Shown here one piece after another: positions 33,526-42,374 of a stretch of DNA of 64,000 nt; the stretch's first letter is position 1; each line of letters opens with the position of its first letter. The DNA is from Rhodococcus sp. 4CII (GTDB taxonomy: Bacteria > Actinomycetota > Actinomycetes > Mycobacteriales > Mycobacteriaceae), in NCBI RefSeq assembly GCF_014256275.1, contig NZ_JACCFE010000002.1:496001-560000 (forward strand). Direction: 5' to 3'. A program made the translations under genes and the position numbers. The notes below the pieces were generated by a model that saw only the letters and a program-made list of their open reading frames with translations, had not been told where the DNA came from and did not search any database.

Positions 33526-34374
33526 TCATCTACGCTGCCGGGCGATTTCGTAGAGGGCGACGGCTCCGGCGGAGGGGGCTCCGAGGGAACTCGCGGCACC
33601 CCCGATCGGGATGTTGACCACCGTGTCGCATGCTTCTCGCCACGCGGCGCTCATTCCGCGGGTCTCGTTGCCGATCACAAGGACGGTGCCGCCGCCGAAG
33701 TCGTGGGCGTCGATGGTGACGGAACCGGTCTCGTCCGTCCCGACGATGTGCAGGTCGGTTCCGGACGCTCGCCGGGCGTCGCGGAAGGCGAGTATTTCGT
33801 CGACGGACGACACTGTGACGACGGGCATCGCGAAGAGGGAGCCGGTGGAGGCGCGGACGCTCCGGGGGTCGAACGGGTCGGCGCCGTGACCGACGACGAC
33901 GACGGCGTCGGCTCCGAACGCGTTGGCGGAACGGACGAGGGTCCCCAGATTTCCGGGCGAGGTGGGCCGGTCGAACACGACGATCAGGGGTACGGACCGC
34001 AGTCGCAAGTCCGCGAGCCGCGAGGCCCGTGTCTTCGCGACGGCGATCAGTTCCGGCGCCGTCGTGGTCTTCTCGCCCAGTTCGGCCATCAGTTCGGCGC
34101 TGACACCGATCTGTTCGACGGAGCGGGAGGCGATCAGTTCTCGCGCCCAGTCGGACAGCGGAGGTCCGTCGATGCGGTGCAGCAGCGATTCGATCGGCCA
34201 GTCGTGTTCCAGCGCGAGGTTGAGCGGACGCACACCCTGGATCAGGAAGCGTCCCGCCTTCGTTCGTTTGGCGCGATTGGTGAGGTACGACTGCCATTGC
34301 TGAAACTTCGCATTGCGGCTGGTCACCAACAGGGACGAGACCGGACGGTTCCGTCCGGGCGGGGTGCGGCTCAT
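33526..34374 (-). CDS. TrmH/SpoU-family RNA 2'-O-methyltransferase
   Basis: A 282-residue SPOUT-class methyltransferase. The N-terminal substrate-binding region (SRNAKFQQWQSYLTNRAKRT, RFLIQGVRPLNLALE) is followed by the knotted SAM-binding domain with motifs FDRPTSPGNLGTLVRSANAFG, VIGNETRGM and IPIGGAASSLGAPSAGAVALYE. The start ATG at 34374 overlaps the miaA stop by 4 bases (ATGA). It probably methylates rRNA; the target base is unknown. Confidence 0.9.
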   Translation of the reverse strand: MSRTPPGRNRPVSSLLVTSRNAKFQQWQSYLTNRAKRTKAGRFLIQGVRPLNLALEHDWPIESLLHRIDGPPLSDWARELIASRSVEQIGVSAELMAELGEKTTTAPELIAVAKTRASRLADLRLRSVPLIVVFDRPTSPGNLGTLVRSANAFGADAVVVVGHGADPFDPRSVRASTGSLFAMPVVTVSSVDEILAFRDARRASGTDLHIVGTDETGSVTIDAHDFGGGTVLVIGNETRGMSAAWREACDTVVNIPIGGAASSLGAPSAGAVALYEIARQRR

Positions 34375-35300
34375 CGTTCTCCCAGTGTTCGGGTCTCGCC
34401 GAGGGTGCGGATCGCGATGTCCGCGAGGTCGGGGGCGCGTCCGTCGACCCACCGGATGCGGGGGTCGCGGCGGAACCACGACCGTTGTCTGCGGACGTAG
34501 CGCCGCGTGCCGACGAACGTGCGTTCCTGCGCCTCGTCCAAGTCGTATTCGCCGTCGATCCAGGCGAGGACCTGTGCGTATCCGATGGCCCGGGGCGCGG
34601 TGACGCCCTCGCGCAGTCCCACGTCGATAAGCCCGCGCACCTCGTCGACGAGTCCCCGATCGAACATCAGCCGGGTGCGGAGCCGGATCCGGTCGTCGAG
34701 TTCGGCCGTGTCGCGGTCGACGCCGATGATGTGTGCGCCCCACCGTGGTTCGCCGATGCGCGGGGCGGACGCCGCGAACGGCTTGCCGGTGATCTCCACG
34801 ACTTCGAGGGCCCGGACGAGGCGCCTGCCGTCGGTGGGGAGGATCGACGCGGCGGCGTCGGGGTCCACCTTCCTCAGCTCGGTATGGACGGCCGCGACTC
34901 CCCGGTCGGCGAGGACGGCTTCCCACCGGGCCCGCACCGACGCGTCGGTGGCGGGGAAGGCCCACTCGTCGAGCAGCGACTGCACGTACATCATCGACCC
35001 GCCGACGATGACCGGCACGGCGCCGCGGGCGGCGATCGCCTCCACGTCGCGGACCGCGGCCTGCTGATAGTTCGCGACGGTCGCCGTCTGCGTCACGTCG
35101 AGCACGTCGAGTTGGTGGTGCGGGATTCCGCGGCGTTCGGCCGGGGCGAGTTTGGCGGTGCCGATGTCCATGCCCCGGTACAGCTGCATCGCGTCGATGT
35201 TGACGATCTCGCCGCCGAGGCGTTCGGCCAGGTCCAGCGCGAGATCCGATTTTCCGGTGGCGGTCGGTCCGACGACGGCGATCGGGGTGGGTGACGTCAC
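34371..35300 (-). CDS. miaA: tRNA dimethylallyltransferase
   Basis: A 309-residue enzyme adding dimethylallyl to A37 of tRNAs. The P-loop is VGPTATGKSDLAL near residues 9-21; the DSRQ-equivalent reads NIDAMQLYRGMDIGTAKL, and QRSWFRRDPRI is the typical C-terminal motif. The GTG at 35300 overlaps the upstream stop (GTGA), which decides the start. Its product is the substrate of MiaB, encoded 3 kb upstream. Confidence 0.95.
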   Translation of the reverse strand: MTSPTPIAVVGPTATGKSDLALDLAERLGGEIVNIDAMQLYRGMDIGTAKLAPAERRGIPHHQLDVLDVTQTATVANYQQAAVRDVEAIAARGAVPVIVGGSMMYVQSLLDEWAFPATDASVRARWEAVLADRGVAAVHTELRKVDPDAAASILPTDGRRLVRALEVVEITGKPFAASAPRIGEPRWGAHIIGVDRDTAELDDRIRLRTRLMFDRGLVDEVRGLIDVGLREGVTAPRAIGYAQVLAWIDGEYDLDEAQERTFVGTRRYVRRQRSWFRRDPRIRWVDGRAPDLADIAIRTLGETRTLGER

Positions 35301-36013
35301 GGGCGCCACTCCCCCACGTGGTAGCCGACGCCGTAGGGCGCCGCGCTGTACAGCGTCCGGCAAGTCGTGGGCGATCTGCCGAACACGCCGGCGAGCACCT
35401 GCCACGGGACCCGCCCGCCGATGCCCACGGCGGCGCATTCCGCGGGGTCGAGGGCCAGCAACGCGTCACGGTCGCCGGTGTCGAGGGCGGCATCGACCCT
35501 GGCCTGCACTCCCGCCGCCCGTGGATCGAACGCGCCGGGCGCCTTCGCCGTCAGGGTGTTCGCCCCGTCCCCGACGATCACCAGCCCGCGCGGCTCGGGA
35601 TCCCGGTCGAGTTCGGAACGCAGTTCCGCGCCATACGCGGAGCACTGCGCCGGAGTGAGGTCGGCGGCGAGGATCCGCGCGTCGACGACGGCATCCGGCG
35701 CGCACGTCCCCCGGATCCATCCGGCCGTCAGTGCCGCCAGCGGCAGGTCGGGGTCGGGCTCGCCGGCCGGACCGGGCCGCAACGCGACCCGTACGTCCAC
35801 GCCGTAGCCGCGATAGGTGCCCTGGGCGCCGGGCTGCACCTCAACCGCGGCCGGCGCCGCCCCGACCGCCACCCACTCGGTGGCGAGCGCCGACAACGCC
35901 TTCGCGACCGCCTTCACCGCGTCCCGCAGCGGCGCCGTCTCCGCAGCCGCCGACCCGGTCAGTTCGGGGACCAGGAGCGGGGGTGACGGCACGAGGATGG
36001 CAGCGGTGAACAC
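35297..36013 (-). CDS. class III extradiol dioxygenase-like protein (Rv2728c-like)
   Basis: A 238-residue protein with the fold pattern of LigB-type dioxygenases: it opens with FTAAILVPSPPLLVPEL and has GLVIVGDGANTLTAKAPGAF and the C-terminal SPTTCRTLYSAAPYGVGYHV. The His residues that bind iron in real dioxygenases are not clear (the first motif lacks the usual PHAP), so catalysis is doubtful. The GTG at 36013 is chosen because family members begin at this Val-Phe-Thr-Ala. Translation is coupled to miaA by a 4-base overlap, conserved next to miaA in mycobacteria. Confidence 0.75.
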   Translation of the reverse strand: MFTAAILVPSPPLLVPELTGSAAAETAPLRDAVKAVAKALSALATEWVAVGAAPAAVEVQPGAQGTYRGYGVDVRVALRPGPAGEPDPDLPLAALTAGWIRGTCAPDAVVDARILAADLTPAQCSAYGAELRSELDRDPEPRGLVIVGDGANTLTAKAPGAFDPRAAGVQARVDAALDTGDRDALLALDPAECAAVGIGGRVPWQVLAGVFGRSPTTCRTLYSAAPYGVGYHVGEWRP

Positions 36014-36126
36014 ACGCGACACGCTAGTCGACCGCCGGCGCCGGCCCGACATCCGATTCGGGCGCCGCCGTCAATCGGTACCAACGCGGACCGTCCGACC
36101 TGATTCAATAGTCCACAGGGCCCGTA

Positions 36127-36172
36127 CCGGGTTGAATGGAGCCAGCACCCGTCCCGGGTCGTATGGAGCCAG
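36127..36172 (+). repeat. imperfect direct repeat, 27-base period, upstream of the DUF349 gene
   Basis: Two 19-base copies (CCGGGTTGAATGGAGCCAG at 36127 and CCGGGTCGTATGGAGCCAG at 36154) differ at two positions and start 27 bases apart. They lie in the 204-base spacer before the gene at 36218. They could be tandem binding sites in its promoter or a simple duplication. Confidence 0.55.
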
Positions 36173-36217
36173 TATTGCGTTCAGGCAGCCGTGACGCGCG
36201 GCAGAGATGAGGAACCG

Positions 36218-37603
36218 ATGACCGACAGCAGCGACGCGAAGCCCGCCGTGGAGCCTGCCGCTCAGCAGCACGACACGCCGAAGCCCAGCGTCCCGAAGCC
36301 CGGTGTAGCCGCCAAACCGAATGCACCCAAGCCCCACCCCACACCGACGCACGCTCTCTCCGCCCCCGCCGTCGCCGCACCCCCGCAGAGCGATCCCAGC
36401 AAGTTCGGCCGCGTCGACGACGACGGCACCGCGTGGGTCACGACCGCGGACGGGGAACGGCAGATCGGCTCGTGGCAGGCCGGAGACGCGGCGGAGGGTC
36501 TGGCGCACTTCGGTCGGCGCTTCGACGACCTGGCGACGGAGGTGGCGCTGCTCGAAGCCCGGCTCAGTTCCGGTGCCGGCGATGCGAAGAAGACCAAGGC
36601 CGCCGCGATCGCGCTCGCCGAATCCCTCCCGACCGCCGCGGTGATCGGTGACATCGATTCGCTTGCTGCCCGTCTCGACGTCATCGTCGCCGGATCCGAC
36701 GAGGCCGCCGCCCACGCCAAACACGAGAAGGAACTGTCGCGGCAGGCTCTCACCGAACGTAAGGAAGAACTCGCCGCCGAGGCCGAGCACATCGGCGCCG
36801 AATCCACTCAGTGGAAGGCCGCCGGCGATCGGTTACGCGAGATCCTCGACGAATGGAAGACGATCCGCGGGATCGACCGGAAGGTCGACGACGCCCTGTG
36901 GAAGCGGTATTCGAAGGCGCGGGAGACGTTCAACCGGCGTCGCGGTGCGCACTTCGCCGAACTCGATCGTGAACGCGCCGCCGCGAAGACGAAGAAGGAA
37001 GAACTCGTCGCCCGGGCCGAGGCGCTGTCCGACTCCACCGACTGGGGTCCGACCGCAGGCGCGTTCCGGGATCTGCTCGCGGAGTGGAAAGCCGCCGGGC
37101 GCGCGCCGCGCGAAGCCGACGACAACCTGTGGAAGCGGTTCAAGGGCGCCCAGGACGTGTTCTTCGCGGCCCGCAACGCCGCGTCCTCCGAACGCGACGC
37201 CGAGTTCGAGGAGAACGCGGTCGCGAAGGAGGAGTTGCTGAAGAACGCCGGCCACATCGATCCGTCCAAGGACATCGACGCCGCACGGGCGGCCCTTCGC
37301 GACCTGCAGGAGAAGTGGGACGCCATCGGCAAGGTTCCCCGTGAGCGGATGCACGACCTCGAGGGCAAGCTCCGGGCCATCGAGAAGCGCGTCCGCGACG
37401 CCGCGGACGAGGAATGGCGTCGCACCGACCCGGAGGCACTCGCCCGGGCTGCCCAGTTCCGTGAACGGGTCATCCAGTTCGAGGAGCAGGCAGCCAAGGC
37501 CACCGCTGCCGGCAAGACGAAGGACGCCGAGAGCGCCCTCGCGCAGGCCAAGCAGTGGCGCGAATGGGCCGAGGCGGCCGAGGGCGCCGTCAGCGGCCAG
37601 TAG
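36218..37603 (+). CDS. DUF349 repeat protein (Rv2731-like)
   Basis: A 461-residue protein. A Pro/Lys/Ala-rich disordered N-terminus (1-60) is followed by a short beta segment (FGRVDDDGTAWVTTADGER) and long charged helices with three DUF349 units, each with the pattern LRE-W-I-DLW-RY-A-F (for example EILDEWKTIRG, LLAEWKAAGRAP and LQEKWDAIGKVP). The rod-like helical build predicts a scaffold or binding protein; no enzyme motif is present. The ATG at 36218 has GAGGA 5 bases upstream. Function unknown. Confidence 0.88.
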   Translation: MTDSSDAKPAVEPAAQQHDTPKPSVPKPGVAAKPNAPKPHPTPTHALSAPAVAAPPQSDPSKFGRVDDDGTAWVTTADGERQIGSWQAGDAAEGLAHFGRRFDDLATEVALLEARLSSGAGDAKKTKAAAIALAESLPTAAVIGDIDSLAARLDVIVAGSDEAAAHAKHEKELSRQALTERKEELAAEAEHIGAESTQWKAAGDRLREILDEWKTIRGIDRKVDDALWKRYSKARETFNRRRGAHFAELDRERAAAKTKKEELVARAEALSDSTDWGPTAGAFRDLLAEWKAAGRAPREADDNLWKRFKGAQDVFFAARNAASSERDAEFEENAVAKEELLKNAGHIDPSKDIDAARAALRDLQEKWDAIGKVPRERMHDLEGKLRAIEKRVRDAADEEWRRTDPEALARAAQFRERVIQFEEQAAKATAAGKTKDAESALAQAKQWREWAEAAEGAVSGQ

Positions 37604-37612
37604 GCGCGACCT

Positions 37613-38233
37613 CTAGCCGACGTTCCAGTCGCCGCGTCGCTCCGCTTCGGCGGCAGCGGCGCGGCGTTCCTCTTCCGCGGCCAGTTGCAGCGCGGTCCGG
37701 CTCCAGACCACCTTCAACCAGTGGAACGTGAGCACGATGACGGTGAGCCAGCCGATGATCAGCCCGATTCCGGGTCCCGCCGCCTCGACCCCCGGCGCCG
37801 GCGTCTGCCGCGACCAGATGGCGAGCATGCCGAACACGATGGACACCGCGGTGCCGGCCAGGGCCACCCAGGCGAGGGCCCAGCGGCGGGTGACGAGGGC
37901 CAGCATCGACACCACGACACCGAACACCACCTCGAACCACACGAACAACCGCGACGGCAGGGCGATCGTCTCGGCCTGGGCGTCGTCGCCGTACACGAGG
38001 ACCTCCCAGCCGTTGGCGACGCCGGAGTGCGGCAAGGTCAGCGAGCCGAGGAGCACCACGACCGCGATTGCGACGACGAGTGCACGCGCGCCGGGGTCGA
38101 TCTCGCCGGCCACCTTCTTCTCGGCGTCGTCGAAATCCTTCAGGTAGCTCTCGATCGGCTCGTTCTCGCCACTCGAACCGGTGTCACCGGTCCGGTGTCC
38201 GTCGTTCCGCTTGTCGTCGGACGAGGAGGTCAT
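37613..38233 (-). CDS. four-helix membrane protein (Rv2732c-like)
   Basis: A 206-residue protein with a hydrophilic, acidic N-terminus (1-45), about four membrane segments (LVVAIAVVVLLGSLTL, LFVWFEVVFGVVVSMLAL, WVALAGTAVSIVFGMLAIW, GLIIGWLTVIVLTFHWL) and a charged Glu/Arg/Ala tail. The ATG at 38233 overlaps the miaB stop by 4 bases (ATGA); the ATG three codons upstream is less likely. The position after miaB is conserved in mycobacteria. No function is known. Confidence 0.8.
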   Translation of the reverse strand: MTSSSDDKRNDGHRTGDTGSSGENEPIESYLKDFDDAEKKVAGEIDPGARALVVAIAVVVLLGSLTLPHSGVANGWEVLVYGDDAQAETIALPSRLFVWFEVVFGVVVSMLALVTRRWALAWVALAGTAVSIVFGMLAIWSRQTPAPGVEAAGPGIGLIIGWLTVIVLTFHWLKVVWSRTALQLAAEEERRAAAAEAERRGDWNVG

Positions 38234-39747
38234 GCGTTGCATCCCATCTGAGCGGGCAGTGGTGCGGGCGCACCGATCTGCGGCAGTCCGAGCCCGACGC
38301 CGATCGGCGGGGTCTTGGGGGTGACGCCCTTCTCGAAGGAGTCCCCCGCGCGGGTGCGGCGGTGGGTCAGGACCGGGGTGTCGGCGACGAGGTGGTGCGG
38401 GGCGGCGGCGCTGACCACGATGGTGACGACGTCGCCCGGCCGGATGTTCCCGTCGAGGTTTCCCTCCGGCCGGAAGTGGACGAGCCGGCCGTCGCGGGCG
38501 CGTCCGCTCATCCGGGCGGTCTCCGCGTTCTTGCGGCCCTCTCCGGCTGCGACGAGCAGTTCCACCTCGGCTCCGACGAGCTTTTGGTTCTCTTCGAGGG
38601 TGATGGCTTCCTGCAACGCGATGAGACGTTCGTACCGTTCCTGGACCACGGCCTTGGGCAGCTGTTCGTCCATCTCCGCCGCCGGGGTGCCGGGTCGCTT
38701 CGAGTACTGGAAGGTGAAGGCACTGGTGAACCGCGCCTGCCGGACCACATCGAGCGTGTCCTGGAAATCCTCCTCGGTCTCACCGGGGAAGCCGACGATG
38801 ATGTCGGTGGTGATCGCCGCGTGCGGCATCGCGGTGCGCACCTTCTCGATGATTCCGAGGAACCGCGACTTCCGGTAGGAGCGGCGCATCGCCTTGAGCA
38901 CGCGGTCCGAACCGGACTGCAACGGCATGTGCAACTGCGGGCACACGGTGGGGGTCTCGGCCATCGCCTCGATGACGTCGTCGGTGAACTCGGCCGGATG
39001 CGGAGACGTGAATCGGACACGCTCGAGGCCGTCGATCTCGCCGCAGGCCCTCAGCAGCGCGGCGAACGCCCCGCGGTCACGGGGCTGGTCCGGATCGGCG
39101 AAGGACACGCCGTACGCATTGACGTTCTGCCCGAGCAGCGTGACCTCGACGACGCCTTCGTTCACCAGCGCCTGCACCTCGGCGAGGATGTCGCCCGGGC
39201 GGCGGTCGACCTCCTTGCCGCGCAGCGCGGGCACGATGCAGAACGTGCACGTGTTGTTGCAGCCGACGGAGATGGACACCCAGCCGGCGTACGCGGACTC
39301 CCGCTTGGCGGGCAGCGTCGACGGAAACGCCTCCAGGGCGTCGAGGATCTCGACCTCGGCGCGCTGGTTGTGGCGGGCCCGGTCCAGCAGGGCGGGAAGC
39401 GACCCGATGTTGTGGGTGCCGAAGACGACGTCGACCCACGGTGCCTTCTTCACGACGACGTCGCGGTCCTTCTGCGCCAGGCACCCGCCGACCGCGATCT
39501 GCATGTCGGGGTTCTGCTCCTTGGCCGGCGCCAGATGACTCAGATTGCCGTACAGCTTGTTGTCGGCGTTCTCGCGCACCGCGCAGGTGTTGAAGACGAC
39601 GAGGTCCGGCGCCTGCCCGGTTTCCGCCCTCGTGTAGCCCGCGTCCTCGAGCAGCCCCGACAGCCGTTCGGAGTCGTGCACGTTCATCTGGCAGCCGTAC
39701 GTGCGCACCTCGTAGCTGCGGCGAGGGTTCTGGTCGATCGTGTCCAC
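38230..39747 (-). CDS. miaB: tRNA-2-methylthio-N6-dimethylallyladenosine synthase MiaB
   Basis: A 505-residue radical-SAM methylthiotransferase. The N-terminal cluster cysteines begin with Cys19 (YGCQMNVHD), with NTCAVRE and GGCLAQ; the radical-SAM motif is CNNTCTFC; a TRAM domain follows near the C-terminus (LVAAGEGRKNAETARMSGR). The GTG at 39747 lies 7 bases after TACCCT, suggesting a leaderless mRNA; a 47-residue upstream extension was rejected. The last ~30 residues are a variable Pro-rich tail. Confidence 0.95.
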   Translation of the reverse strand: MDTIDQNPRRSYEVRTYGCQMNVHDSERLSGLLEDAGYTRAETGQAPDLVVFNTCAVRENADNKLYGNLSHLAPAKEQNPDMQIAVGGCLAQKDRDVVVKKAPWVDVVFGTHNIGSLPALLDRARHNQRAEVEILDALEAFPSTLPAKRESAYAGWVSISVGCNNTCTFCIVPALRGKEVDRRPGDILAEVQALVNEGVVEVTLLGQNVNAYGVSFADPDQPRDRGAFAALLRACGEIDGLERVRFTSPHPAEFTDDVIEAMAETPTVCPQLHMPLQSGSDRVLKAMRRSYRKSRFLGIIEKVRTAMPHAAITTDIIVGFPGETEEDFQDTLDVVRQARFTSAFTFQYSKRPGTPAAEMDEQLPKAVVQERYERLIALQEAITLEENQKLVGAEVELLVAAGEGRKNAETARMSGRARDGRLVHFRPEGNLDGNIRPGDVVTIVVSAAAPHHLVADTPVLTHRRTRAGDSFEKGVTPKTPPIGVGLGLPQIGAPAPLPAQMGCNA

Positions 39748-39903
39748 GTATGCCAGGGTACGGCCCGCGCCAAATCGCCTCGTCGCGGCCGGTGTGCGCC
39801 AGGACACACGGCCGAAGCCGAACAGTAAAGTTTCCGTGACATCCCGAGGATTCTCGGAGCAAATGACGGGCCCACCCGTCCCCAGCACATAGGGTCATCG
39901 ACT

Positions 39904-40686
39904 ATGACGCAAGCCGACGACGCGACGCCGACACCCTCCACGGGCGCGGCCCCGTCCATGATCTCGATGAAATCGGTGAACAAACACTTCGGCGCCCTCC
40001 ACGTCCTGCAGGAGATCGACCTCGAAGTCCCTCGCGGGCAGGTCGTGATCGTCCTCGGACCGTCCGGTTCGGGGAAGTCGACGCTGTGCCGGACCATCAA
40101 TCGGCTCGAGCCGATCGACTCCGGCGAGATCGCCGTGGACGGCAAGGTGCTGCCCGCCGAGGGCAAGGCGCTGGCGGCTCTGCGCGCGGATGTGGGCATG
40201 GTGTTCCAGTCGTTCAACCTGTTCGCCCACAAGACGATCCTCGAGAACGTGATGCTCGCACCGGTCAAGGTGCGGAAGAAGAGCAGCGGCGACGCGAAGA
40301 CCAAGGCCTACGAGCTTCTCGAGCGTGTCGGCATCGCCAATCAGGCGGACAAGTATCCGGCGCAGTTGTCCGGCGGCCAGCAGCAGCGGGTGGCGATCGC
40401 CCGCGCGCTCGCCATGGATCCCAAGGTCATGCTGTTCGACGAGCCGACGTCCGCACTCGACCCGGAAATGGTCAACGAGGTCCTCGATGTCATGACCTCG
40501 CTCGCCAAGGAGGGCATGACCATGCTCGTGGTCACCCACGAGATGGGCTTCGCCCGGAAGGCCGGCGACCGGGTCCTCTTCATGGCCGACGGCCAGATCG
40601 TCGAGGACTCCGAACCCGCCACCTTCTTCACCGCTCCCAAATCGGAGCGCGCGAAGGATTTCCTCGGCAAGATTCTCAGCCACTGA
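39904..40686 (+). CDS. gluA: glutamate ABC transporter ATP-binding protein
   Basis: A 260-residue ABC ATPase. Walker A is GPSGSGKST, the Q-loop MVFQSFNLF, the signature LSGGQQQR and Walker B VMLFDEPTSALDP. It is very close in pattern to corynebacterial GluA. TAGGGT lies 8 bases before the ATG. Relatives start at MISMKSVNK (39958), so an 18-residue shorter form is possible. It energises GluBCD uptake of glutamate. Confidence 0.93.
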   Translation: MTQADDATPTPSTGAAPSMISMKSVNKHFGALHVLQEIDLEVPRGQVVIVLGPSGSGKSTLCRTINRLEPIDSGEIAVDGKVLPAEGKALAALRADVGMVFQSFNLFAHKTILENVMLAPVKVRKKSSGDAKTKAYELLERVGIANQADKYPAQLSGGQQQRVAIARALAMDPKVMLFDEPTSALDPEMVNEVLDVMTSLAKEGMTMLVVTHEMGFARKAGDRVLFMADGQIVEDSEPATFFTAPKSERAKDFLGKILSH

Positions 40687-40768
40687 CTCGCACGGGCGCC
40701 GCCCCGGTGCTCTGTCGGTCCACCGTGCTTCACAGGCAACATCCGTCATTTTCAATGGGAGGAACTCG

Positions 40769-41602
40769 ATGAGGATCAATCGCTCGATTCGTGTGGGAAT
40801 CGGCGTCATGGCGCTCGCCGTCGTCGCATCTGCCTGTGGCGGAGGTGAGGAGAAGAGCGCGTCCCAGAGCGCATCGGAGGGCAAGCTGACGGTCGGCATC
40901 AAGTACGACCAGCCCGGCCTCGGGTTGCGCAATCCCGACGGATCCTTCAGCGGTTTCGACGTCGAGGTGGCCGAGTACGTGGCCGGCAAGCTGGGCGTCG
41001 CCCCGGAGAACATCCAGTTCAAGGAGTCCCCGTCGGCTCAGCGCGAAACGCTGATCCAGAACGGTGAGGTCGACTACGTCGTCGCCACATATTCGATCAC
41101 CGACGCCCGCAAGGAGAAGGTCGACTTCGCCGGCCCGTACTTCATTGCCGGACAGTCGCTCCTGGTGAAGTCCGACAACACCGACATCACCGGACCCGAT
41201 TCGCTCAACGGCGGAAAGAAGCTGTGCTCGGTCACCGGCTCCACCCCCGCGCAGAAGGTCAAGGACCAGTACGCGCAGGACGTGCAGCTGCAGGAGTTCG
41301 ACACGTATTCGGCGTGCGTCGAGGCGCTGCGTAACGGTGCAGTCGACGCCGTCACCACCGACGACATCATCCTCGCCGGCTACGCGGCACAGTACCCGGG
41401 CGAGCTGAAGGTGGTCGGCCAGCCGTTCACCGAGGAGCGCTACGGCATCGGCCTGGCCAAGGGCGACGACGAGACCCGCGCCAAGATCAACGACGCCATC
41501 GAGGCGATGATCGCGGACGGCTCGTGGGCGCGCGCGTTCAACGAGACCGTCGGCGCCTCGGGCTACCCGATTCCCGCCCCGCCGACCGTCGATCGGTACT
41601 GA
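40769..41602 (+). CDS. gluB: glutamate ABC transporter substrate-binding lipoprotein
   Basis: A 277-residue solute-binding protein with a lipoprotein signal (GVMALAVVASACGGG, lipid-bearing Cys near residue 23). The binding domain has LTVGIKYDQPGLG, FSGFDVEVAEYVA and DYVVATYSITDARKEKVDF, typical of family 3 amino-acid-binding proteins. GGAGG precedes the ATG. It delivers glutamate to the GluCD channel. Confidence 0.93.
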   Translation: MRINRSIRVGIGVMALAVVASACGGGEEKSASQSASEGKLTVGIKYDQPGLGLRNPDGSFSGFDVEVAEYVAGKLGVAPENIQFKESPSAQRETLIQNGEVDYVVATYSITDARKEKVDFAGPYFIAGQSLLVKSDNTDITGPDSLNGGKKLCSVTGSTPAQKVKDQYAQDVQLQEFDTYSACVEALRNGAVDAVTTDDIILAGYAAQYPGELKVVGQPFTEERYGIGLAKGDDETRAKINDAIEAMIADGSWARAFNETVGASGYPIPAPPTVDRY

Positions 41603-41693
41603 GCAACACACACATCCGGGTCGGACGGCTCCCCTTCGGTGGAACCGTCCGGCCCGTTCGACACCAACCACCGGTGACCTGGGGAGACGGTAA

Positions 41694-42374
41694 GTGGACC
41701 TACTGAGCAAGTACGGCGATCAGCTGATCGACGCATTCTGGACGACGGTGCAGCTCACCGCGTTCTCGGCCGTCGGTGCTCTGATACTCGGCACCATCCT
41801 GGCGGCCATGCGGGTGTCGCCGATTCCGGTCGCGCGGGGCGTCGGCACGGCCTACGTGACGATCTTCCGCAACACTCCCCTGACCCTCATCATCATCTTC
41901 TGCTCGTTCGGCCTCTTCCAGACGATGGGCGTCAAGCTCGCCCCCGAACAGTCGCCAACCTTCTTCGAGCAGAACAACTTCCGGCTTGCCGTGCTCGGCC
42001 TCAGCGTGTACACCGCGGCCTTCGTCTGCGAGTCGCTCCGATCCGGCATCAACACCGTGCACGTCGGCCAGGCGGAGGCGGGACGGTCGCTCGGACTCAC
42101 GTTCTCCCAGAACCTGCGCCTGATCGTTCTTCCGCAGGCGTTCCGGGCCGTCACGGCACCACTCGGCAGCGTGCTGATCGCCTTGACCAAGAACACGACG
42201 ATCGCCTCGGTGATCGGTGTGGCGGAGGCATCGCTCCTGATGAAGGAAATGATCGAGAACGAGGCGGCAATCTTCGTCGTCGGTGGCATCTTCGCACTCG
42301 GATTCGTGATCCTGACCCTGCCGATGGGACTTCTGTTCGGCTACCTGAGCAAGCGATTCGAGGTTGCACGATGA
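41694..42374 (+). CDS. gluC: glutamate ABC transporter permease
   Basis: A 226-residue inner-membrane permease with five segments and the cytoplasmic loop GQAEAGRSLGLTFSQNLRLIVLPQA that docks on the ATPase (EAA-type). The start is GTG at 41694, 91 bases after gluB, with GGGGAGA upstream. Its stop overlaps the gluD start by 4 bases. Confidence 0.92.
   Translation: MDLLSKYGDQLIDAFWTTVQLTAFSAVGALILGTILAAMRVSPIPVARGVGTAYVTIFRNTPLTLIIIFCSFGLFQTMGVKLAPEQSPTFFEQNNFRLAVLGLSVYTAAFVCESLRSGINTVHVGQAEAGRSLGLTFSQNLRLIVLPQAFRAVTAPLGSVLIALTKNTTIASVIGVAEASLLMKEMIENEAAIFVVGGIFALGFVILTLPMGLLFGYLSKRFEVAR

Noticed and set aside
32491..34500. A 669-residue plus-strand frame opposite hflX, dapF and the methyltransferase.
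   Set aside because: Low-complexity Gly/Asp/Arg sequence, antisense to three recognised genes with full-length families.
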